From assembly GCA_039818825.1 (NCBI GenBank), contig JBCBTD010000045.1, positions 1 to 32,673 on the forward strand: a stretch of DNA of 32,673 bases, in the 5' to 3' direction. This DNA comes from JBCBTD01 sp039818825 (GTDB lineage Bacteria; Pseudomonadota; Alphaproteobacteria; Geminicoccales; Geminicoccaceae). Position numbers and translations under genes: made by a program. Positions 1-8,406 of the stretch are shown here, in pieces (the stretch's first letter is position 1; each line of letters opens with the position of its first letter). A model generated the notes under the pieces. That model was not told the origin of the DNA, ran no database searches, and saw only the letters and a program-made list of their open reading frames with translations.

Positions 1-34
1 CCTCGCGGCGCTTCGGCGCGTGGTATCTGGGTCG

Positions 35-1261
35 TCAGCCGGAGAACAGCCTGATAGCCGCGTCGGCCTCGGCGACGCTGGCGAAGTCCTGGGTGCCGGC
101 CGAGGTGCCAAAGGTCTGCTTCAGGCCGTAACCGGTGGGCGCGTGGCAGACGCGGGCGCAGGTGTCGGTGTTGTTGTTGCCGAACGCGGTGCGGACCAGC
201 TTCTGGACGAGGAACGTCTCCTCGTTGGTGCAGCGGGAGCTGGTGATGCCGCCGATGGCGAGGCGGCCGTGGCTCGCCTGGAGCCGCTTGAACTCGGTGG
301 CTGCATGGTCGATGGCCTCGTCCCAGCTCACCTCGCGCCAGGCGTCGTCGATCGACGCGCGGATCATCGGCTTGGTGACACGGTCAGGGTGGCTGGCGTA
401 GCCCCACGCGAAGCGGCCTTTGACGCAGCTGTGGCCTTCGTTGGCCTTACCGTCCTTGGCCGGGGTCATGCGCACCACGCGGTCGCCCTGCAGTTCGGCG
501 GTGAACGCGCACCCCACGCCGCAATAGGCGCAGGTGGTCGCGACCTGGCGTTCGCCGAGGCCGTGGTCGATGACGGTCTTTTCCATGAGCGTCGCGGTCG
601 GGCAGGCCTGGACGCAGGCGCCGCACGAGACGCATTCGGAGGCGAGGAAGTCTTCGTCCATGGATGCGGCGACCTTGGAGGCGAAGCCGCGGTCCATGAT
701 CGTGAGCGCAATCGTGCCCTGCTGTTCGTCGCAGGCGCGCACGCAGCGCGAGCAGACGATGCACTTCGCCGGATCGAAGGTGAAGTAAGGGTTGGTCTCG
801 TCCTTCGGGGCGCCCTGATGGTTGGCACCGTCGAGGCCGTAGCGCACCTCGCGCAGGCCCACGACGCCGGCCATGTCCTGCAGCTCGCAGTCGCCGTTGG
901 CGGCGCAGGTGAGGCAGTCGAGCGGATGGTCGCTGATGTAGAGCTCCATCACGCCGCGCCGCAGCCGAGCCAGCCGGTGGCTCTGGGTGCGGATGACCAT
1001 GCCCTCCTCAGCGGGCGTCGTGCATGAGGCGGGCGTGCCCTTGCGCCCCACGATCTCGACCAGGCAAAGGCGGCACGAGCCGAACGGTTCGAGCGTATCG
1101 GTGGCGCAGAGCTTGGGCACCTTCACGCCTGCATCGGTGGCCGCGCGCATGACCGACGTGCCCTCGGGCACCGTGACGTCGACCCCGTCGACGTTCAGGG
1201 TCACCACGTTGTCGTTGGACCTGCGGGGCGTGCCCCGATCGTCAAGCGACCGCTTCGCCAC
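35..1261 (-). CDS. fdsA: NAD-dependent formate dehydrogenase, alpha (Mo/W catalytic) subunit FdsA, 3'-truncated
   Basis: This is the catalytic subunit that oxidises formate to CO2 at a bis-MGD molybdenum or tungsten centre. The sequence shows an N-terminal [2Fe-2S] ferredoxin domain (C52, C63, C66, C80), a His-ligated cluster (H112, C116, C119, C125) and a 2x[4Fe-4S] domain (C167/170/173/177 and C210/213/216/220). The start of the molybdopterin domain follows, with C244/C247/C251/C279. The active-site motif CARVCHAPT carries Cys372 where some homologues have selenocysteine. The GTG start at 1261 has GGAG upstream and overlaps the end of fdsB by 20 bases. The frame meets TGA at residue 409, whereas family members run to roughly 900-1000 residues. 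Homology stops after EADAAI, where the family continues with an IGANP-like strand. No frame in the last 34 bases restores this, so the gene is either broken or cut by a misassembled contig end. Confidence 0.9.
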   Translation of the reverse strand: MAKRSLDDRGTPRRSNDNVVTLNVDGVDVTVPEGTSVMRAATDAGVKVPKLCATDTLEPFGSCRLCLVEIVGRKGTPASCTTPAEEGMVIRTQSHRLARLRRGVMELYISDHPLDCLTCAANGDCELQDMAGVVGLREVRYGLDGANHQGAPKDETNPYFTFDPAKCIVCSRCVRACDEQQGTIALTIMDRGFASKVAASMDEDFLASECVSCGACVQACPTATLMEKTVIDHGLGERQVATTCAYCGVGCAFTAELQGDRVVRMTPAKDGKANEGHSCVKGRFAWGYASHPDRVTKPMIRASIDDAWREVSWDEAIDHAATEFKRLQASHGRLAIGGITSSRCTNEETFLVQKLVRTAFGNNNTDTCARVCHAPTGYGLKQTFGTSAGTQDFASVAEADAAIRLFSG

Positions 1262-2801
1262 GGGCCATCTCCGTCGTCGCCTTGGGGCGGAAGTCCTCGG
1301 GGAAGTGGTGGAGTGCGCTCGTTACCGGCACCGGTGTCAGCCCACCCAGCGCGCAGAGCGAGCCGTCGCGGAGCACCTCGCATAGGTCCTCCACCAGTTG
1401 CAGGTTGGCGTCGATCCGCTCGCCGACGATGATCTTGTCCATGGTTTCCACACCGCGACGCGTGCCGATCCGGCAGGGCGTGCACTTGCCGCAAGACTCC
1501 CTGGCGCAGAATTCGAAGGCGAACCGTGCCTGCTTCGCCAAGTCGACGCTGTCGTCGAACACCACGACGCCACCATGGCCGATCATGCCGCCCCGTTCGG
1601 TGAACGCCTCGTAGTCGAAGGGTGTGTCGAACAGGTTCGTCGGCCAATAGGCGCCGAGCGGCCCGCCGACCTGGACCGCGCGGACCGGTCGGCCGCTGGC
1701 GGTGCCGCCACCAAACCCGTCCACGATCTCGCCCAGGCTCAGGCCGAAGGCGCGCTCGACCAAGCCGCCGCGGGCGACGTTGCCGGCGAGCTGGATCGGC
1801 ATGGTGCCGCGCGAACGGCCCACGCCGAACTCTTGGTAGGCCGCAGCACCTTCGGCCAGGATCGTCGGCACGGCCGCCAGGGTCAGCACGTTGTTGACGG
1901 CGGTGGGCCGGCCGAACAGGCCGGCGATGGCGGGCAGTGGCGGCTTCGCCCGTACTTGGCCGCGACGGCCCTCCAGGCTCTCCAGGAGCGAGGTCTCCTC
2001 GCCGCAGATGTAGGCACCCGCGCCGACCCGCAGCTCGATGTCGAACACGCGGCCGCTGCCGAGCACGTCGCCGCCCAAGAGGCCGCAGCGGCGCGCCTCG
2101 GCGAGCGCTAGTGCGAAGGTGCGGCAGGCGTCGGGGTACTCGGAGCGGACATAGACGATGCCGCACTCTGCGGCGCAGGCGAGGCCGGCAATGACCATGC
2201 CTTCGATCAGGAGGAAAGGATCGCCCTCGAGCAGCATCCGATCGGCGAAGGTGCCGCTGTCACCCTCGTCGGCGTTGCAGACGACGTAGCGGCGCGCGGG
2301 GTCGGTCGCGGCTACCGTTCGCCACTTGATGCCCGTCGGAAAGCCAGCGCCGCCGCGGCCGCGAAGGCCAGAGCGGACAACCTCCTCGACGAGGTCGCCG
2401 GGCGCCATCTCCAGTGCCCGCCGCAGCCCGCGCAAGCCACCATGGCGCTCGTAGTCGGCGACGTCCAACGGGTCGACGACGCCGCAACGAGCGAAGGTGA
2501 GGCGTTGCTGGTCGCGCAGATAGGGCAGACTCTCGACGCGCCCGACCGCCTTCGAGTGGCGCTCCTCGTCGAACAGGGCCGGCACGTCGGCAGGGCTGAG
2601 CGGGCCGAAGCCGACCCGCCCGTCCGTGGTTGCCAGTTCGACCAGCGGCTCTAGCCAGAAGAGACCCCTGGAGCCGGTGCGGACGATGCGATCGTCGGTG
2701 CCACGCCGTTGGATCTCGAGGCGCAAGGCGTCTGCCACCCGGTCGGCGCCGACGGACCGCGCGGCGGCATCGGCCGGGACGTAGAACCTGCGGCCGGTCA
2801 C
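1242..2801 (-). CDS. fdsB: NAD-dependent formate dehydrogenase, beta (diaphorase) subunit FdsB
   Basis: FdsB is the NuoF-like flavoprotein that passes electrons from the iron-sulfur chain of FdsA through FMN to NAD+ in the cytoplasm. The protein is 519 residues, the family's usual size. It has an N-terminal thioredoxin-like section, then the FMN motif GRGGAGFPTGIKW near residue 148, the NAD-binding CNADEGDSGTF near 175, and ICGEETSLLESLEG near 265. The C-terminal [4Fe-4S] motif SCGKCTPCR uses C437, C440 and C443 with C483. The start is a GTG whose last bases overlap the fdsG stop (GTGA, 2798-2801), a typical coupled junction. A much longer upstream extension of this frame exists, but it only shadows fdsG. 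Confidence 0.95.
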   Translation of the reverse strand: MTGRRFYVPADAAARSVGADRVADALRLEIQRRGTDDRIVRTGSRGLFWLEPLVELATTDGRVGFGPLSPADVPALFDEERHSKAVGRVESLPYLRDQQRLTFARCGVVDPLDVADYERHGGLRGLRRALEMAPGDLVEEVVRSGLRGRGGAGFPTGIKWRTVAATDPARRYVVCNADEGDSGTFADRMLLEGDPFLLIEGMVIAGLACAAECGIVYVRSEYPDACRTFALALAEARRCGLLGGDVLGSGRVFDIELRVGAGAYICGEETSLLESLEGRRGQVRAKPPLPAIAGLFGRPTAVNNVLTLAAVPTILAEGAAAYQEFGVGRSRGTMPIQLAGNVARGGLVERAFGLSLGEIVDGFGGGTASGRPVRAVQVGGPLGAYWPTNLFDTPFDYEAFTERGGMIGHGGVVVFDDSVDLAKQARFAFEFCARESCGKCTPCRIGTRRGVETMDKIIVGERIDANLQLVEDLCEVLRDGSLCALGGLTPVPVTSALHHFPEDFRPKATTEMARGEAVA

Positions 2802-3253
2802 AGGGCCAACCTCGTACAGAGGTCCGCTGCGTCCACCCGCCCGCGAAGCTCGCCATCGACCAAGGCGGCCGGACCCAGGGCGCAATTGCCGAGGCAGTAA
2901 ACCGATTCGAGGGTGACGCGGCCGTCGGCGCTGGTGGCGTCGATCGGGCTCGCGAGGCGTTCTTCCATGGTTCGGACGAGACGTTCGGCGCCCACGGCCT
3001 GGCAGGCTTCCGCTCGGCACAGCTTCACGACGTGGCGGCCTGGCGGTGTGGTGCGGAAGTCGTCGTAGAAGCTGACGACGCCGAAGACCTCGGCGCGGGA
3101 GAGATTGAAGGCATCGGCAACGACGGTGATCGACGGTTCCTCGATCCACCCGCGATCCTCGACGACCGCGTGCAGCGCCGGCAGCAAGCCGCCGTCGACG
3201 TCGAGATGGGGTGCGATCAGCGCCCGGATCGTTGCGGCATGCCCGTCAGGCAT
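2798..3253 (-). CDS. fdsG: NAD-dependent formate dehydrogenase, gamma subunit FdsG
   Basis: FdsG is the NuoE-like [2Fe-2S] subunit that works with FdsB in the diaphorase module of formate dehydrogenase. Its 151 residues match the family. The ligands are C79 and C84 (LCRAEACQAVG) and C120 and C124 (YCLGNCALGP). The chosen ATG at 3253 has an excellent ribosome binding site (AGAGGAGG about 11 bases upstream) and begins MPDGHAATIRALI. An in-frame ATG at 3286 (MGEVSEEATK) would add 11 residues and has a weaker site. The gene follows the dimethylglycine dehydrogenase by 88 bases with no obvious terminator, so it probably belongs to the same operon. That would place formate oxidation at the end of the demethylation pathway. 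Confidence 0.93.
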   Translation of the reverse strand: MPDGHAATIRALIAPHLDVDGGLLPALHAVVEDRGWIEEPSITVVADAFNLSRAEVFGVVSFYDDFRTTPPGRHVVKLCRAEACQAVGAERLVRTMEERLASPIDATSADGRVTLESVYCLGNCALGPAALVDGELRGRVDAADLCTRLAL

Positions 3254-3341
3254 CGCCTTCGTTGCCTCCTCTGACACCTCACCCATACGCCTCGATCGCC
3301 GGGTTGTCGCCTGCGGCACCGGCGCGCCATCGGTGTGACGC

Positions 3342-5777
3342 TCACGCCCGTAGCCGCAGGTTCTCTGGATCGTAAGGGCTCTCGCCGACCACCGTGGCCG
3401 TGCACCCTGTGCCGAGCACGTCGACGTCAAAATGATTGCCGACGGTGGCGAGGTCGCGGCGGACCATGGCCAGCGCCAAGGACTTACCGACTCGAAAGCC
3501 GAAACTGCCGCCGGTGGTCCGCCCGACGAGTTCGCCGTCGCGGGTGATCGGGTTGTTGCCGAGTGGGTCGGCGTCGTTGTGGCCTTGGACCTCTAGCGTG
3601 CAGAAGCCGTTGGCGAGACCGGCGTCGCGCCAGCGGAGCAAGGCTTCGCGCCCCTTGAAGTCGCCCTTCTCGGGGCGAACGAATCGGTCGAGGCCGGACT
3701 CGTACGCCGCGTACTCGATCGAAAGCTCCGCGCCGATCATCCGGTAGGACTTCTCGATCCGCATCGAATCCATGGCACGGATGCCGAAGGGCGCGAGGCC
3801 AAGGTCTTCACCAGCCGTCATCAGCGCATCGAAGATGTGGTTCTGATACTCGATGCCGTGGTGGATTTCCCAGCCCAGCTCGCCGACGAAGTTGACCCGA
3901 AGCAGGCGCGCAGGGGCGAGGCCGATGGTGGTGTCCTGGCCGCTCAGCCACGGGAAGCTGGCATTGTCGAGCGCCGTGCCGGCGACCCGTTCCAACAGCG
4001 TCCGACTCTTCGGGCCGGCAACCACCAGCACACCCATGGCACCGGTCAGGTTTTCCATCTGCACCGTGCCGTCGGTCGGCAGGTGCCGGCGCAGCCAGTC
4101 GTGATCGAGGCGCTGATAGGCGCCGGCCGAAACCAAATAGAAGCTGTCGGCGGCCTCACGGTAGACCGTGAACTCGGAGTGCACGCCGCCGCGGTCGGTG
4201 AGCGCGTGGACCAGACCGACGCGGCCGTCCTTTCCCGGCAACTTGTTGGCGACCAGGCGATCGAGGACGGCGAGGGCGCCTGGCCCAGCAACTCGCGCCT
4301 TGGCGAAGGCCGTCATGTCGAGGAGGCCCACGTTTTCGGCGACGTTGTGGCATTCGCGCCCGACGTGCTCGAACCACGCAGAGCGACGGAACGACCAATC
4401 GTCGACCGCAGGGACACCCTCCGGCGCGAACCAGTTCGGCCGCTCCCAGCCGAACTTCTGGCCGAAAACGGCGCCCCGGGCCTTCATGCGCTCGTAGCAG
4501 GGTGCTGTCCGCAGCGGCCGCGCGGCTGGCCGTTCCTCGTCCGGGTAGTGGATGGTGAAGACGTTGGCGTATGCCTCTTCGTTCTTGGTCTTCAGGTAGG
4601 CCTTGGACGCATAGTCGCCGAAGCGGCGCGGATCGACGCCCAGCATGTCGATGGTCGGCTCGCCTTCGACGATCCACTCCGCGAGCTGCCAGCCGGCGCC
4701 ACCGGCGGCCGTCACACCGAAGCTGTGGCCCTCGTTGAGCCAGAAGTTGCGCTTGCCCCAGGCCGGGCCGACGATCGGGCTGCCGTCGGGCGTGTAGGCG
4801 ATGGCGCCGTTGTAGACCTGCTTGATGCCGAGTTCGCCGAATAGCGGCACCCGGTGGATCGCGGATTCGACGTGCGGCCCGAGCCGGTCCAGGTCCTCCT
4901 GGAACAACTCGTACGCGCTGCCTGCGTCCGGCCCGTCGACGTAGCAGGCGGGCGCACCGACTTCGTAGGGGCCGAGCAGCAGACCGCCGTTCTCCTCGCG
5001 CATGTACCAGGACCCGTCGCTCTCACGCAGCACGCCGAGTTCCGGCAGGCCCTGCTCGTGGCGCTTGCGAATGGATTCGTGAGGCTCGGTGACGATGAAC
5101 TGGTGCTCGACGGGAAGAACCGGCACGTCCAGGCCGACCATGGCGCCCGTCCGCCGCGCGAAGTTGCCGGTCGCCGAGACGACGTGCTCGCAAGCTATCT
5201 CGCCCTTGTCGGTCGTCACCACCCATTCGCCCGACGGCTTCTGGCGGATGGCCGTCACGGTCGTGTGGCGGTGGATCTCCGCGCCCCGGGCGCGAGCGCC
5301 GGTGGCAAGCGCTTGAGTGAGATCGGCGGGCTGGACGTAGCCGTCCTCCGGGTGGCGGATCGCACCGACCAGCCCATCGGCTACCGCCAGCGGCCAGATC
5401 TCCAGGACCTGCTCCGGGGTCAGGAAGTCAACCTGAACACCGATGGTCCGCGCGACGCCCGCATACTGGTGGTACTCGTCCATGCGGTCGCGCGTGGTGG
5501 CAAGGCGGATGTTGCCGCAGCGGCGAAGCCCGACGTCCTGGCCGGTCTCGGCTTGCAGCTCGCCGTAGAGCTTGACGGAGTACTTGTGGATCTGGCCGAC
5601 CGAGTAGCTCATGTTGAACAATGGCAGGAGCCCGGCAGCGTGCCAGGTGGAGCCGGAGGTCAGCTCCTTTCGCTCCAGCAGGACGACGTCGGACCAGCCC
5701 TTCTTGGCGAGATGATAGAGGGTCGAGACGCCGACGACCCCGCCGCCAATGACGACGACCCTGGCAGTATCCTTCAT
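3342..5777 (-). CDS. Dimethylglycine/sarcosine dehydrogenase (FAD oxidase domain plus GcvT folate domain)
   Basis: This protein demethylates N-methyl amino acids such as dimethylglycine or sarcosine and transfers the one-carbon unit to THF as 5,10-methylene-THF. It has 811 residues, the normal length. An N-terminal FAD-dependent oxidoreductase domain starts VVVIGGGVVGVSTLYHL at residues 7-23. His46 in SGSTWHAAGLL is the position of the covalently bound flavin in rat dimethylglycine dehydrogenase. The second half, from about residue 450, is a GcvT folate-binding domain with FVGELGWEIHH. ATG 5777 has a GGGGGAG ribosome site and overlaps the upstream oxygenase stop (ATGA). Whether dimethylglycine, sarcosine or a related methylamine is preferred cannot be read from the sequence. 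The separate soxBDAG operon argues for dimethylglycine here. Confidence 0.9.
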   Translation of the reverse strand: MKDTARVVVIGGGVVGVSTLYHLAKKGWSDVVLLERKELTSGSTWHAAGLLPLFNMSYSVGQIHKYSVKLYGELQAETGQDVGLRRCGNIRLATTRDRMDEYHQYAGVARTIGVQVDFLTPEQVLEIWPLAVADGLVGAIRHPEDGYVQPADLTQALATGARARGAEIHRHTTVTAIRQKPSGEWVVTTDKGEIACEHVVSATGNFARRTGAMVGLDVPVLPVEHQFIVTEPHESIRKRHEQGLPELGVLRESDGSWYMREENGGLLLGPYEVGAPACYVDGPDAGSAYELFQEDLDRLGPHVESAIHRVPLFGELGIKQVYNGAIAYTPDGSPIVGPAWGKRNFWLNEGHSFGVTAAGGAGWQLAEWIVEGEPTIDMLGVDPRRFGDYASKAYLKTKNEEAYANVFTIHYPDEERPAARPLRTAPCYERMKARGAVFGQKFGWERPNWFAPEGVPAVDDWSFRRSAWFEHVGRECHNVAENVGLLDMTAFAKARVAGPGALAVLDRLVANKLPGKDGRVGLVHALTDRGGVHSEFTVYREAADSFYLVSAGAYQRLDHDWLRRHLPTDGTVQMENLTGAMGVLVVAGPKSRTLLERVAGTALDNASFPWLSGQDTTIGLAPARLLRVNFVGELGWEIHHGIEYQNHIFDALMTAGEDLGLAPFGIRAMDSMRIEKSYRMIGAELSIEYAAYESGLDRFVRPEKGDFKGREALLRWRDAGLANGFCTLEVQGHNDADPLGNNPITRDGELVGRTTGGSFGFRVGKSLALAMVRRDLATVGNHFDVDVLGTGCTATVVGESPYDPENLRLRA

Positions 5778-6643
5778 CCTGCAGCTCCCCCCGTCGGGCG
5801 ATCGATCTCGTTGCCGCGCGCCGTCGCTGTCGACGGGCGAGCGAACATGTCCCAGTTGGGCGGGTTGCCGCCGCCGTCGACATCCGGCGCCGCTCGTCCG
5901 GCCGTCAGGTCGGCGGTCCAAACCGTGCGCGTGTCCAGGCTGAAGCGTGCCCGATCTGGATCATCGCCGACGCTGGCGTGGAGGTGCGCCGCCGCGAAAC
6001 CGAGCAGGCTGCCGGGGGCGATGCGCACCGGCACGGCGGACGTGCCCGGGTCTTCCTCGGCCTCCGGCAACAGCGGGTAGTCCTTGAACCCCTTGGCCCG
6101 CAGGGTCTCGTAATCCCAGCTTGCCGCGGTGTTGCGCACCGGGGTTCGGAACCGGTCCGGCCAGAGCAGCATGGTCCGGTCGTCGGCCAACGGAAAGAGC
6201 GGCATCCACCAGTTCACCTGGGCTTGGACGCCCGACGCCCAAGTGTCGCGATGGACCGGCAGCGGCCTGACCACACGGCCGCGCGCCTCGTTGCTGGCTG
6301 GAACCGCGCGCAGCCGCACCCGATCCTGGAGGATTTCGTCCGCCGGATAGCCGACGGCCTCGGAGATCGCCGACCAGTGGGTGTCGACCTCGGCGTCGTC
6401 TTCGACCTGACGCCTCGCCTGCATCGCCCGCTTGCGGAACAGGTCGGGCGGCAACCGCCGTTCTGCCGTCTCCGGGTCGTCGTCCGCGAAAGCCGCACGG
6501 AGCAGGGCTACCACCCGCTGGCGGAGCGCTTCGACGGCGGGGAGCCCGCGAAAGACGACGAGCGCCCCGTCGAACAGCCGTTCGCTGAGGCGCTCCGGTG
6601 GTAGCCCCGGCTCCCAGTGGACGAAGGGTGCTCCGACGTTCAA
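5774..6643 (-). CDS. Small Fe(II)/2-oxoglutarate-dependent oxygenase (PhyH-like), function unknown
   Basis: This is a 289-residue protein with the facial triad of the non-haem Fe(II)/2-oxoglutarate oxygenases. HRD at H131-D133 is the HxD motif. H222 (in AAHLHASV) is the likely distal histidine, and R233 is in RARFSLDTRTV, about eleven residues on, where the 2-oxoglutarate-binding arginine is expected. Between them lie NWWMPLFPL and MLLWPDRF, typical of jelly-roll strands in phytanoyl-CoA dioxygenase-like proteins. The only start that fits the end of the formate-THF ligase gene is TTG at 6643 (TTGA overlap). The gene ends in an ATGA overlap with the dehydrogenase gene, so translation is tightly coupled to one-carbon enzymes. 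Oxidative N-demethylation or hydroxylation of a methylated substrate is an inference; the substrate is not known. Confidence 0.75.
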   Translation of the reverse strand: MNVGAPFVHWEPGLPPERLSERLFDGALVVFRGLPAVEALRQRVVALLRAAFADDDPETAERRLPPDLFRKRAMQARRQVEDDAEVDTHWSAISEAVGYPADEILQDRVRLRAVPASNEARGRVVRPLPVHRDTWASGVQAQVNWWMPLFPLADDRTMLLWPDRFRTPVRNTAASWDYETLRAKGFKDYPLLPEAEEDPGTSAVPVRIAPGSLLGFAAAHLHASVGDDPDRARFSLDTRTVWTADLTAGRAAPDVDGGGNPPNWDMFARPSTATARGNEIDRPTGGAAG

Positions 6644-8406
6644 GACAGACCCACGATGTTGCCGGCGTCGTCCAGGCCGACGTCCAACGCCGATGGTCGG
6701 CGAGGCAGGCCCGGCATGGTCATGATGTCGCCGCAGATCGCGATGACGAAACCGGCACCGGCGGCGAGGCGGGCTTCCCGCACCGGCAGCACGTGGCCCT
6801 CGGGCGCACCGAGCACGGTCGGATCGGCCGAGAAGCTGTACTGCGTCTTGGCGATGCAGACCGGCAGTTCGCCGAAGCCGAGGGCTTCGAAGTCTTCGAA
6901 CGCGCGGCCCGCCGCCTCGCTGACGTGGATGTCGGCGGCGCCGTAAAGGCGCTGGGCGACGGTGCGGATCTTGTCCGCCAGCGCCATGGTGTCGGGGTAG
7001 AGCGGTACTACGTCCGGAGGCCGCCGCTCCAGCGCGTTCAGCACGGCAGTGGCAAGGTCGGTGGCGCCACTCGGCCCCGCGGCCCAATGGTTCGCCAGCA
7101 CCGCGTCGACGCCGAACTCACGGCAAAGCCCGAAGACCATGTCGAGTTCGTCGGCGCTGTCGCCGGTGAAGCCGTTGATCGCGACCACCGGGCTCAGGCC
7201 GAACTGGCGAAGGTTGGCGATGTGCCGCGCTAGGTTCTGAGTGCCACGGCCGACTGCTGCCGGATCGGGTGTGCCGAGCGCGCGCTTGACGACGCCGCCT
7301 TGCATCTTCAGGGCACGGACCGTGCAGACGAGCACGACCGCGTCCGGCCGCAGCCCCGACTGGCGGCATTTGATGTCGATGAACTTCTCGGCGCCGAGGT
7401 CGGCTCCGAAGCCCGCCTCGGTGACGATCACGTCGTTGAGGGCCAATGCCGCCTTCGTCGCCGTCACCGAATTGCACCCGTGGGCGATGTTGGCGAACGG
7501 CCCGCCGTGGATGAAAGCGGGATTGTGGGCGATGGTCTGGACTAGGTTGGGTTGCAACGCGTCGCGGAGCAATACCGCCATGGCGCCGTCGACGCCGAGG
7601 TCGCCCGCCGTCACGGGCGTCTTGTCGTGGCGGCGGGCGACGACCATTGCCCTCAGCCGCCCTTGCAGATCGTCGAGACCGTCGGCGAGGCAGAGGATCG
7701 CCATGACCTCCGACGCGACCGTAATGTCGAAACCATCTTCGCGCGGCAGGCCATGGGCGGGGCCGCCGAGGCCCGTGACCAAGTGGCGGAGCGCCCGGTC
7801 GTTCATGTCGATGACCCGCTTCCAGCTCACGCGGCGCAGATCGACGTCGAGCTCGTTGCCCCAATGGAGGTGATTGTCGAGGACGGCCGACACGAGGTTG
7901 TGGGCACTGGTGACGGCGTGGAAGTCACCGGTGAAGTGGAGGTTGATGTCCTCCATTGGCAGCACTTGGGCGCGCCCACCGCCCGCGGCGCCGCCCTTCA
8001 TGCCGAAACACGGGCCGAGCGACGGCTCCCGCAGGCACACGGTCGCGCGGACGCCAAGGTGGTTCAGTCCGTCGCTGAGGCCGACGCTGGTCGTCGTCTT
8101 GCCTTCGCCCGCAGGCGTCGGCGTCATCGCCGTGACCAGCACCAGCTTGCCCTGGGGGCGCCCCGCCAGTCCGGCGACGAAGCCGTGGTCCAGCTTGGCC
8201 TTGAAGTGGCCGTACGGAACCAACGCCTCGGCCGGGATGCCGAGCTTGTCCTCGGCCAACGGCAGAATCGGGCGCATGGTCGCAGCGCGAGCGATGGTGA
8301 TGTCGGGGGAACCTGGCGGCGGCAGGCCGTCGTCCAGCAGGCCCTCCGGCGCCGTCGGCTGACACGAGGCCAACCTCGGATCGTCGATCCTGCCCCATTC
8401 GGTCAT
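6640..8406 (-). CDS. fhs: Formate-tetrahydrofolate ligase
   Basis: The enzyme interconverts formate, ATP and THF with 10-formyl-THF, ADP and phosphate. In a demethylation operon it probably runs towards formate and yields ATP. The ATP-binding loop TPAGEGKTT is at residues 97-105 after VTAMTP. Further family blocks are CLREPSLGPCFGMKGGAAGG, NLHFTGDFHAV and a C-terminal AGAGFVIAICGDIMTMPGLP. At 588 residues it is somewhat longer than the usual roughly 560. The extra is mainly at the N terminus, before the conserved ITIARAATMRPI. ATG 8406 has GGGGGGAG about six bases upstream and overlaps the MetF-like stop by four bases (ATGA). The gene order methyltransferase-metF-ligase resembles the ligM-metF-ligH operon for O-demethylation in Sphingobium SYK-6. 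Confidence 0.95.
   Translation of the reverse strand: MTEWGRIDDPRLASCQPTAPEGLLDDGLPPPGSPDITIARAATMRPILPLAEDKLGIPAEALVPYGHFKAKLDHGFVAGLAGRPQGKLVLVTAMTPTPAGEGKTTTSVGLSDGLNHLGVRATVCLREPSLGPCFGMKGGAAGGGRAQVLPMEDINLHFTGDFHAVTSAHNLVSAVLDNHLHWGNELDVDLRRVSWKRVIDMNDRALRHLVTGLGGPAHGLPREDGFDITVASEVMAILCLADGLDDLQGRLRAMVVARRHDKTPVTAGDLGVDGAMAVLLRDALQPNLVQTIAHNPAFIHGGPFANIAHGCNSVTATKAALALNDVIVTEAGFGADLGAEKFIDIKCRQSGLRPDAVVLVCTVRALKMQGGVVKRALGTPDPAAVGRGTQNLARHIANLRQFGLSPVVAINGFTGDSADELDMVFGLCREFGVDAVLANHWAAGPSGATDLATAVLNALERRPPDVVPLYPDTMALADKIRTVAQRLYGAADIHVSEAAGRAFEDFEALGFGELPVCIAKTQYSFSADPTVLGAPEGHVLPVREARLAAGAGFVIAICGDIMTMPGLPRRPSALDVGLDDAGNIVGLS

Noticed and set aside
35..37. TGA near the left edge as a selenocysteine codon of formate dehydrogenase
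   Set aside because: The active-site position already carries Cys372, and this TGA is about 36 codons further on where no selenocysteine is known. The sequence after it is not homologous either.
3251..3286. Earlier start of fdsG at 3286, and a still longer frame to 3430
   Set aside because: ATG 3253 has a far stronger ribosome site and gives the normal family length. The upstream residues are not conserved in character.
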